Source: Candidatus Woesearchaeota archaeon | Lineage (GTDB): Archaea > Nanobdellota > Nanobdellia > Woesearchaeales > GW2011-AR4 | Reading direction: 5' to 3' | Length of the DNA stretch: 8,480 bases | Assembly: GCA_016185955.1 (NCBI GenBank) | Contig: JACPMQ010000056.1 | Span: 1-8,480, forward strand | Part shown: piece by piece, positions 1-4,758 of the stretch | How the letters are laid out: each line of letters begins with the position of its first letter | How positions within the stretch are numbered: the stretch's first letter is position 1 | The notes under the pieces: model-generated | Told to the model about the DNA's origin: nothing | Databases searched by the model: none | Seen by the model: only the letters and a program-made list of their open reading frames with translations | Translations under genes and position numbers: made by a program

Positions 1-204
1 AAAAAAGACAAAATATCATTATTCATAAAGATAGATGAGGAGCTTAAAGGAATGCTTAATAAATTCCATGATGCAATAAAGGAGAAAGTAGGAGCTTCAA
101 TATTAAAGATTTCTGAATTAAGCCCAAGCAAAAAACACTCTTTTGAGAAGAAGGAAAAGGTAAGAGATAAGGAATTTGAGCTGTTTATGGATAAAAACCT
201 TTAA
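1..204 (+). CDS. C-terminal fragment of a CDS, possibly isoleucyl-tRNA synthetase
   Basis: Frame 1 is open from the window edge to a TAA at 202-204, giving 67 residues of a protein whose start lies outside the window. The fragment contains a DKISLFIKIDEEL segment, then a helix (MLNKFHDAIKEKVGASIL), then a Lys/Glu-rich tail ending in FELFMDKNL. This pattern (a strand 'I.L.I..DEEL', an amphipathic helix, 'V.A..I' and a short strand at the very end) resembles the extreme C-terminus of the archaeal/eukaryotic class of isoleucyl-tRNA synthetase, which would charge tRNA-Ile in the cytoplasm. The resemblance is from memory and weak, since no catalytic motif lies in the window. Its last codons overlap the TATA box of the next gene, so the two are closely packed but separately promoted. 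It could equally be another gene's tail. Confidence 0.6.
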   Translation, partial: KKDKISLFIKIDEELKGMLNKFHDAIKEKVGASILKISELSPSKKHSFEKKEKVRDKEFELFMDKNL

Positions 205-210
205 ATATAA
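200..210 (+). promoter_or_regulatory. TATA box of the ssDNA-binding protein gene
   Basis: TTTAAATATAA is centred about 26 bases before the ATG at 231. In archaea transcription starts about 25 bases downstream of the TATA centre, so the mRNA would be leaderless or nearly so, and no Shine-Dalgarno-like sequence is present before the ATG. The box overlaps the stop codon of the upstream gene. Confidence 0.65.
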
Positions 211-230
211 AATGGATATCTTCTATTAAT

Positions 231-689
231 ATGGCAATTAAAGACTTAAAGGCGCGTCAGGGAAATGTAGATATTATTGTGGATATAGTAGATGTAGGAA
301 CAGCAAGAGAATTTGAAAAATTCGGCAAGTCAGGAAGAGTTGCAACTGCAATTGCAAAAGACAATACAGGGGACATTAAGCTTACCTTATGGAATGATGA
401 CATCAATAAAGTAAAGCCCGGCGACAAAGCGCAATTAACAAATGGCTATGTTTCAGAATGGCAAGGAGAGCTTCAGTTAACTACGGGAAAATTTGGAAAA
501 TTAGAGGTTATTGAAGAAAACAAGGAAGCAAAAAAAGAAATGCGCGAAGAGCCAAACGAGGAAGAAAACAGAAAAACTTATAAAGAAGCAGAGCAAAAAT
601 TAGAAAAAATTGAAGGAAAATCTAAGAAAAATGGCTCAGAGCTTGAAGAAGAGCCTGATTATGATGAAGAAGATGTAAGTGAAGAGTAA
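231..689 (+). CDS. Single OB-fold ssDNA-binding protein with acidic tail (archaeal SSB / SOSS-B-like)
   Basis: The protein has 152 residues. Residues 1-95 form an OB-fold of the kind found in Sulfolobus SSB and human SOSS-B: it starts IKDLKARQGNVDI, continues with the conserved strand pair ATAIAKDNTGDIKLTLWNDD (an aromatic Trp follows the LTL strand), then KPGDKAQLTNGYVSEWQGELQLTTGKFGKL. Residues from about 96 on are highly charged and predicted disordered, ending in a strongly acidic stretch (EEEPDYDEEDVSEE), like the acidic protein-interaction tails of SSBs. The likely role is coating single-stranded DNA in replication and repair, or binding RNA. The length fits the single-OB Sulfolobus-type protein rather than multi-OB euryarchaeal RPA. 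The ATG at 231 sits 26 bases after a TATA box, which supports a leaderless transcript. Family assignment is fairly sure; the exact nucleic-acid partner is not shown by the sequence. Confidence 0.85.
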   Translation: MAIKDLKARQGNVDIIVDIVDVGTAREFEKFGKSGRVATAIAKDNTGDIKLTLWNDDINKVKPGDKAQLTNGYVSEWQGELQLTTGKFGKLEVIEENKEAKKEMREEPNEEENRKTYKEAEQKLEKIEGKSKKNGSELEEEPDYDEEDVSEE

Positions 690-713
690 TAATTATAAAT
701 AAACTCCGTTAAG

Positions 714-744
714 ATTTATAAAAATTAAAATTTTTAAAAGAGGA
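714..744 (+). promoter_or_regulatory. TATA box and ribosome binding site of the secreted protein gene
   Basis: A TATA-like GATTTATAAAAATT at 714-727 is followed by AGAGGA at 739-744, a purine-rich Shine-Dalgarno-like site 4-5 bases before the ATG at 749. An earlier ATG at 745 is in another frame and stops quickly, so the site favours the start at 749. A second AT-rich block (TTTTTAAAAG, 731-740) could also act as a TATA element. Confidence 0.5.
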
Positions 745-748
745 ATGA

Positions 749-1831
749 ATGATAAAGAAACTTTTGTTTGCATTGGCTATATTCTTATATTTAGTTAATG
801 TTGCGTATGCAGCTGACATAATAGAAGGCGGAAGCACTATAAAGCTACAGCCAGGCTGGAACCATATTGGCAATATTTTTAACATACTGGAAACAGACTG
901 TGAGCTTCCCAAATACTATGTACTTGCTTTTGAGCCTGACAAAAACGACTATGTTTCTTTGGCATACCCCAATGATTTTTTTGGAGAAAAAGAATACCTA
1001 AAAGGATACTACGTTTATACTGACAGTGCTTGTAGTATAAGATACATATTTACAAAAACAAAAATAAGCGCAAAACTCAAACAAGGATTTAACATAATAG
1101 CAGGAACCAATAATCCTGTGCTAAGCTCTGCAACAGGCCAAGCGTGCGATTACTACAAAGAGCTATCGCACTGGAACCCGCAAAAGAATTATTTTGAGAC
1201 AATAAACAGTATAAATAAGGTACAGCTTGGAAAGGCATACTGGATTTATGTTTGGGATGATAATGGCTGCACTTATTCTGGAGAAATTCCGAGAAACATC
1301 GAATCGTCGCAATTTAAAGACTCCCAATTACCACGACTATTAGAAAACACTCTTGAGGAATATAATCCACCACTAAAAGACATAAGTTCATTAAAAACGT
1401 CCACGTTAAAAAGGACTAATTATGATGTTATTAGCTATCCAAGGTTTGTCATAAGCAAAGTTTCTCCAAACAATGATAATAGTCACACTATAACCTATTC
1501 CAAGGTAAGTGGCGATCTTGACAAAACTTTTTTTGGCGAAATTATAGTTGAGCCTGACAAAAGAATATCAAATATAAAATTTAATGCGCAAGCGTTGGTG
1601 CTAGACACAACGCTAACTGAAAGGGAAAGAAGACCAGTTGACTTGCAAAAAAATCTTTGCAAGTTCAAAGAAACAGATTATATGATACTGGCAAAAACAA
1701 GCCCATTAAGTGCAAATTTAGTAGCCGCAAATCTCCTCTCGACAGGAAGCCTGCGCTTTACTGAAGTAGGGCAAAGAACAAAAATGGCTGATTGTTTTCT
1801 AAATACTGATACCTGGTGGAAGTTTGATTAA
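749..1831 (+). CDS. Secreted protein with two internal repeat units
   Basis: This 360-residue protein starts with a clear signal peptide: MIKK, a hydrophobic core (LLFALAIFLYLVNV), and a likely cleavage after AYA, giving a mature start at ADIIEGG near residue 22. It should be exported by Sec. Two related units of about 75-85 residues follow. Unit one runs from KLQPGWNHIGN through YVLAFEPDKNDYVSL to YLKGYYVYTDSACSIRY; unit two runs from KLKQGFNIIAGT through HWNPQKNYFETI to LGKAYWIYVWDDNGCTYSG. Each has a Gly-aromatic opening, a central aromatic/charged strand and a closing G.Y.(I/V)YV strand followed by Cys; paired Cys residues could form disulfides outside the cell. Similar 'GWN...YW.Y' units occur in secreted or surface proteins of archaea and bacteria. 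Residues 190-360 are unrecognised; there is no C-terminal membrane anchor. Function unknown; surface or extracellular location is inferred. Confidence 0.8.
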   Translation: MIKKLLFALAIFLYLVNVAYAADIIEGGSTIKLQPGWNHIGNIFNILETDCELPKYYVLAFEPDKNDYVSLAYPNDFFGEKEYLKGYYVYTDSACSIRYIFTKTKISAKLKQGFNIIAGTNNPVLSSATGQACDYYKELSHWNPQKNYFETINSINKVQLGKAYWIYVWDDNGCTYSGEIPRNIESSQFKDSQLPRLLENTLEEYNPPLKDISSLKTSTLKRTNYDVISYPRFVISKVSPNNDNSHTITYSKVSGDLDKTFFGEIIVEPDKRISNIKFNAQALVLDTTLTERERRPVDLQKNLCKFKETDYMILAKTSPLSANLVAANLLSTGSLRFTEVGQRTKMADCFLNTDTWWKFD

Positions 1832-1860
1832 ATTGATTAAACACAACACAATCGAAAATA

Positions 1861-1870
1861 ATTTAAATAA
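1861..1870 (+). promoter_or_regulatory. TATA box of the tRNA-Phe gene
   Basis: ATTTAAATAA is centred about 27 bases upstream of the first acceptor-stem base (1893), the usual spacing for archaeal tRNA promoters, and so supports independent transcription of the intron-rich precursor. Confidence 0.55.
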
Positions 1871-1911
1871 CTCACATTTCTAAAAGTTTTATGGGGATGT
1901 AGCTCAGACTG

Positions 1912-1952
1912 AGAAGGCTATAGCTCTTTAATGTTGAGCGGTCTTCGGCTTA
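1912..1952 (+). other. tRNA-Phe intron 1 (41 nt, D-loop, between G18 and G19)
   Basis: Central helix AGAC (1906-1909) with GGCT (1947-1950), with one A-G mismatch. The 5' bulge is TGA (1910-1912) and the 3' bulge TAG (1951-1953). The inner helix is GAAG/CTTC (1913-1916, 1943-1946), capped by a GCTC/GAGC hairpin (1923-1926, 1936-1939). Cutting after the second base of each bulge leaves the consensus D-loop AGACTGGGA. The mismatch makes this a relaxed BHB. Confidence 0.8.
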
Positions 1953-1959
1953 GGAGAGC

Positions 1960-1975
1960 ATTTTTAGAATCTCAC
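1960..1975 (+). other. tRNA-Phe intron 2 (16 nt, position 25/26)
   Basis: Central helix GAGA (1954-1957) with TCTC (1970-1973), perfect. The bulges are GCA (1958-1960) and ACA (1974-1976). The outer helix is TAG/CTA (1951-1953, 1977-1979). Cutting after the second bulge base joins GAGC to A26 and the anticodon stem exactly. The intron is very short, and its own inner helix is only 2-3 weak pairs. Confidence 0.82.
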
Positions 1976-1996
1976 ACTACGCTGAAGACGTAGGTG

Positions 1997-2025
1997 ATTG
2001 GCGCAATTTTTTTGGCCAACCTAAA
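1997..2025 (+). other. tRNA-Phe intron 3 (29 nt, variable loop, 46/47)
   Basis: Central helix TAGG (1991-1994) with CCTA (2020-2023), perfect. The bulges are TGA (1995-1997) and AAT (2024-2026). The inner helix TTGG/CCAA (1998-2001, 2016-2019) encloses a T-rich loop. Removal leaves the five-base variable loop GTGTC. Confidence 0.82.
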
Positions 2026-2038
2026 TCCTGGGTTCAAA

Positions 2039-2135
2039 ACCAAAATTTTTTTATAAAAAAATTGTCATGGGATTATTAGGCTTACTATGACAAAAATTTA
2101 TTTTGCCAAAGCAAAATAAATTTTTTGGGTGAAAG
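2039..2135 (+). other. tRNA-Phe intron 4 (97 nt, T-loop, 59/60)
   Basis: Central helix TTCA (2033-2036) with TGAA (2130-2133), perfect. The bulges are AAA (2037-2039) and AGT (2134-2136), and the T-stem CTGGG/CCCAG is the outer helix. The inner helix is CCAAAA/TTTTGG (2040-2045, 2123-2128). Inside are two hairpins: TTGTCAT/ATGACAA (2062-2068, 2087-2093) and a perfect 13-bp stem (2094-2106 with 2111-2123) with loop CAAA. Removal leaves loop TTCAAAT. No ORF is seen in it. Confidence 0.87.
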
Positions 2136-2150
2136 TCCCAGCATCCCCAC

Positions 2151-3830
2151 TTAATTATGCGTATACCAAAATTTCAGCTTGCTTTTTTCTTGTTTGTCCA
2201 ATCTGCAAAAACCGAACCTGACAAACTGCACAATATCGTCTTCCTTTAATTCGCTGACCATCGGCTCTGCAAGCCCTTTAATTATTTTTTTGTCCGGCAT
2301 TAAAATTTCAATTTTAGCCAAATCATTTCCCTTTGGCAGCCAGTGCATTATTAATCCTGGATTTTTCTTAAAGTCTTCATGCAGCAATGAGCTGAAAACA
2401 AGCTTATTGCCTTTTTTATTGAAATTCAGGCAGTCCATAAGCCTGTGGGCTTTGCCTTCTTCCAATTTAGTAAAATCCTTTTTTTCTATATAAAAAGTGT
2501 TGCTAACATTAAATTGCCTCTTTCTTTCTTTCGCATCAGGATGGAGCTTTAATTTAACTGCCTGCTGCGGAGCATTTTCAATTTTAACTTCCTTTGCATC
2601 ATGAATAAAAAAATACCTGTTGGTTTTTACATCCAAAATTCTTTTGTTGTGCATTATTAAGTCATCCCAGGTGAGAGTGGCTTCAGTTTTTGTAATGCCT
2701 GTTGACAAAACGAAGTTTTTTATTGCATCCGGCAAAAATCCCCTTCTTCTTAACGCTACAATGGTTGTTAAGGATGGATCATCCCATCCTATCAGCTTCT
2801 TTTTTTGGATTAAGTCTCTTATTATCCTCCCGGAGCTTTCAACTCCCTCCATGTTGAATCTTGCAAACTCATATATATTTGTCTGCTTGAAGCCAAGTAT
2901 ATTCTGTATATAATTTTGCAGCTCATTTCTTAATTCAAATTCTTTTGTTCTAATCCTATGAGTAACGGATTCAATCCCGTCCATGATGCTATTTTCAAAA
3001 TCATAAGTGGGCCATACATGGTATTTTTTGCCCTGCCTTGGATGCTCATGCCTCACTATCCTAAGCAAAGCAGGATCTCTCATTGTGGTGTTTTCATGCT
3101 GCATAAAGCCCTTAAGCCTCAAGACCATTTTCCCTTCTTCAGCTTTAAACAGCTGCTCATATTTTTTTATTTGCTCGTCCTCATTCAAATATCGGCATGC
3201 ACATTCCCTGCCCTCAAACCTGTTTTTCTTTATGTTTTCCTGGCTGCACTCGCATAAGTATGCAAAGCCCTTTTCCACCATAATTTTTGCAAATTTGTAA
3301 ACTTCTTCTGTGTAATCAGAGGCATATTCAACAGCATCTGGATTTACCCCAAGCCATTTGTAGTTATTCAGATGAATTTCATAAAATTCCTTTGCCGCAA
3401 GCTTTGGATTGGTATCCTCAAACCTCAAAATAAACTTGCCATTATATTTTTTTGCAAGCTTGTAGTTAAGAAAAATCGATTTGGCATGCCCTATATGGGG
3501 ATATTTGCTTGGTTCCGGAGGAAAAGCAGTCACAACCTTCTCATTCTCTTTTATTTCAAACATGGAAAAAATATCTTTCCTTTCCTTTGCAGAATCTTTA
3601 ATTAATTTTGAATATTTGCCAAATTCCTTTTTTTGCTGCTCTAAAGATAAAGAATTAATATTATTCACAATTTTCTTAATCTGCTCGCTTAGCTTTTTTA
3701 TATCTTTTTTGAGTTCCGGATTTTCTGCAAGCACTTTGCCTATCACAGAGCTGATATTTGCTTTGCCATCATAGTTTAATGCATTCTGCAAGGCATATTT
3801 TGTTATTACAGTTTCCAGCTCCATGAGCAT
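2151..3830 (-). CDS. gltX: Glutamyl-tRNA synthetase, archaeal class
   Basis: This 559-residue class I synthetase attaches glutamate to tRNA-Glu; archaeal forms commonly also mischarge tRNA-Gln for the amidotransferase route. Residues 1-95 are a helical N-terminal domain typical of archaeal GluRS and GlnRS-like enzymes. The Rossmann fold starts at VVTAFPPEPSKYPHIGHAKS, with HIGH at 112-115, followed by LRFEDTNP (135-142). Four cysteines, CEC at 193-195 and CAC at 210-212, match the zinc-binding insert of archaeal GluRS. WDDPSL (349-354) and RRRG (361-364) are family motifs. The C-terminal half is the beta-barrel anticodon-binding region. The KMSKS position is unusual: VESSGR (330-335) replaces the family's LSKR-like loop, so the expected Lys is Gly. 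The length is normal. ATG 3830 or the ATG two codons later could be the start; a TATA box 22-28 bases upstream implies a leaderless mRNA. Confidence 0.93.
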   Translation of the reverse strand: MLMELETVITKYALQNALNYDGKANISSVIGKVLAENPELKKDIKKLSEQIKKIVNNINSLSLEQQKKEFGKYSKLIKDSAKERKDIFSMFEIKENEKVVTAFPPEPSKYPHIGHAKSIFLNYKLAKKYNGKFILRFEDTNPKLAAKEFYEIHLNNYKWLGVNPDAVEYASDYTEEVYKFAKIMVEKGFAYLCECSQENIKKNRFEGRECACRYLNEDEQIKKYEQLFKAEEGKMVLRLKGFMQHENTTMRDPALLRIVRHEHPRQGKKYHVWPTYDFENSIMDGIESVTHRIRTKEFELRNELQNYIQNILGFKQTNIYEFARFNMEGVESSGRIIRDLIQKKKLIGWDDPSLTTIVALRRRGFLPDAIKNFVLSTGITKTEATLTWDDLIMHNKRILDVKTNRYFFIHDAKEVKIENAPQQAVKLKLHPDAKERKRQFNVSNTFYIEKKDFTKLEEGKAHRLMDCLNFNKKGNKLVFSSLLHEDFKKNPGLIMHWLPKGNDLAKIEILMPDKKIIKGLAEPMVSELKEDDIVQFVRFGFCRLDKQEKSKLKFWYTHN

Positions 3831-3846
3831 GTAAAATTGTTGATTG

Positions 3847-3856
3847 TATTTAAAAT
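3847..3856 (-). promoter_or_regulatory. TATA box of gltX
   Basis: On the minus strand TTTTAAATAC lies 21-28 bases upstream of the two candidate ATGs (3830 and 3824). The spacing suits a leaderless transcript; no Shine-Dalgarno-like site precedes either ATG. Confidence 0.5.
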
Positions 3857-3863
3857 TATGTAT

Positions 3864-4079
3864 GTAAGCAGTATCTGTGCAGGCAGATCAAATTAACTAT
3901 AAAAGGGGTTGGTGCGAAATTCTTATTCGTGCTTGTGCGGAGCCTTATACTCCTCTCAACTTCGCAATGCTGTGGCATTGCTCAGGTCGCTTATCACAAT
4001 TCTCTGAAACTTTCAGAATTGGCAAATGACGCACAAGCACTTAATTCGCAAAAACCCTTTATGGACCGTTAGCAGTTAC
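3864..4079 (-). repeat. Structured non-coding repeat, copy 1 (inverted relative to copy 2)
   Basis: This fills the gap between gltX and the regulator. Read on the minus strand it starts with GTAACTGCTAAC (4068-4079) and ends near ACTGCTTAC (3864-3872). Between these lie an imperfect outer stem (4043-4060 with 3901-3917), a perfect 11-bp stem CGCACAAGCAC/GTGCTTGTGCG (4030-4040, 3929-3939), a hairpin CAATTCT/AGAATTG, and a perfect hairpin GCAATGC/GCATTGC (3964-3970, 3975-3981). The sequence between the stems (GAAGTTGAGAGG and AAGGCTCCGC on the minus strand) is nearly identical to copy 2. It could be a MITE-like mobile repeat or a structured RNA gene; no coding capacity is evident. Confidence 0.8.
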
Positions 4080-4083
4080 GTAA

Positions 4084-4626
4084 CTACCCCTTATATAACT
4101 TGCTTAATAAATCTGATTTTGTTGCCAAGCCAACTAACTTGCCATTATCAGAAACCATTACCATGGGATAATGCCTTAGCAAATCTGAAACTACATTTAT
4201 TGAAGCTGTCTTTGATACAGTAGGAGGGCTGTCTTCCATTATATCAGACACTTTTTTCCCTTTTTTATTGATTAAAGCCTCAAGCAGTGTTGATTCAGAA
4301 ACAAGGCCAATCACCTTATGCTCCTCTATTACAGGCATTTGCGAAATTTCAAATTTTTTCATTTTTTCAATTGATTCCATTATATCATTATCAGACGATA
4401 CACTAATAATTTTTTTGCTCATGAACTCAGCAACTTTTGTTTCTTCTTTGTTTTGGAGATAGCTTAATGCTTCAAATATTTTTTTTGTTTTTGTAAAAGT
4501 AGGGTCAATTTTTCCTGATTCTACCTTAGCTATAAGGCTTTGAGAAACATTTGCCCTTTTTGCCAGTTCTGTTTGCGATAAGCCAAGGCTTTTCCTGATT
4601 TTTTTGATTTCACTTAGTTCGCGCAT
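4084..4626 (-). CDS. HTH-CBS transcriptional regulator
   Basis: With the start at 4626 the protein has 180 residues, beginning MRELSEIKKIRKSLGLSQ. Residues 5-55 form an XRE/Cro-type helix-turn-helix (LSQTELAKRANVSQSLIAKVESGK is the helix pair). Residues 63-118 and 125-178 are two CBS domains, each with an MPVI/MVMVSD-type strand followed by GLV or GLAT. Paired CBS domains bind adenosyl ligands such as AMP, ATP or SAM, so this is a DNA-binding protein with a nucleotide-sensing tail, an architecture common in archaea. An upstream in-frame ATG at 4719 would add 31 residues with no family match. I prefer 4626 because a BRE/TATA-like element lies 22-31 bases before it and because the shorter form starts as the family does. 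The gene is divergent from metK. Its stop is only five bases from the repeat motif downstream. Confidence 0.85.
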   Translation of the reverse strand: MRELSEIKKIRKSLGLSQTELAKRANVSQSLIAKVESGKIDPTFTKTKKIFEALSYLQNKEETKVAEFMSKKIISVSSDNDIMESIEKMKKFEISQMPVIEEHKVIGLVSESTLLEALINKKGKKVSDIMEDSPPTVSKTASINVVSDLLRHYPMVMVSDNGKLVGLATKSDLLSKLYKG

Positions 4627-4647
4627 AATTAAATGGTAAAAATCATT

Positions 4648-4668
4648 AATATTTATTCCTTTCGGAAT
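4648..4668 (-). promoter_or_regulatory. Promoter of the HTH-CBS gene with overlapping palindrome
   Basis: On the minus strand a purine-rich BRE-like CGAAAGG precedes AATAAATATT (4648-4657), centred 26 bases before the ATG at 4626. The dyad ATTCC-TTTC-GGAAT (4655-4668) overlaps the BRE, so a dimeric repressor bound there would block transcription. Autoregulation is inference. Confidence 0.45.
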
Positions 4669-4683
4669 ATTTTTGTCAATAAT

Positions 4684-4752
4684 GTTTTTATAAGAGACTA
4701 ATGGATTAAGAGCAAACATATCAATTAATAATCAGTTAGTAATGAGAGGTGA
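4684..4752 (+). promoter_or_regulatory. metK upstream region: TATA candidates and Shine-Dalgarno site
   Basis: TTTTTATAAG (4684-4693) and CAATTAATAATC (about 4722-4733) are TATA candidates. GAGGTGA (about 4746-4752) is a good archaeal Shine-Dalgarno sequence six bases before the ATG at 4759, unlike most genes here, which look leaderless. No SAM-riboswitch-like fold is visible in this short leader. Confidence 0.5.
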
Positions 4753-4758
4753 ATATTA

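Larger units (their letters stand above)
1893..2149 (+). tRNA. tRNA-Phe (anticodon GAA) interrupted by four introns
   Basis: Five exons (1893-1911, 1953-1959, 1976-1996, 2026-2038, 2136-2149) join into a 74-nt tRNA without CCA. Acceptor stem GGGGATG/CATCCCC (1893-1899, 2142-2148) is perfect, with discriminator A2149. TA at positions 8-9; D-stem GCTC/GAGC with loop AGACTGGGA (G18-G19 present); A26; anticodon stem CTACG/CGTAG (1977-1981, 1989-1993) around loop CTGAAGA, giving anticodon GAA (1984-1986) and G37; variable loop GTGTC; T-stem CTGGG/CCCAG with loop TTCAAAT. Every stem pairs fully and the consensus bases fit an archaeal tRNA-Phe. The four gaps each fold with a 4-bp central helix between two 3-nt bulges, as in BHB introns cut by the archaeal splicing endonuclease. 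No intron lies at 37/38. CCA is not encoded. The end lies one base from the stop of convergent gltX. Exon assignment is from hand folding; the overall call is strong. Confidence 0.93.

Noticed and set aside
1963..2025. TTTAG (1963-1967) pairing with CTAAA (2021-2025) as the tRNA anticodon stem
   Set aside because: It leaves no sensible 7-base loop. CTACG/CGTAG around CTGAAGA gives a normal anticodon loop with T33 and G37, and the other bases are explained as introns.
2179..3774. Several plus-strand ORFs of 77-104 codons
   Set aside because: They lie antisense to gltX, which has clear motifs along its whole length. Their low-complexity hydrophobic products are what reverse reading of an AT-rich gene gives.
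3901..4060. SRP RNA or RNase P RNA as the identity of the repeat
   Set aside because: The conserved S-domain loop of SRP RNA and the conserved core of RNase P RNA are not visible, and the element occurs in two differing copies within 2.5 kb.
4026..4223. Small plus-strand ORF of 65 codons
   Set aside because: It overlaps the structured repeat and the end of the HTH-CBS gene, has no promoter or family features, and its composition looks like shadow sequence.
4627..4719. 31-residue N-terminal extension of the HTH-CBS protein from an ATG at 4719
   Set aside because: The extension has no family match, its ATG lacks a TATA box at the right distance or a Shine-Dalgarno site, and it would overlap metK promoter elements. 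It is kept only as an alternative start.
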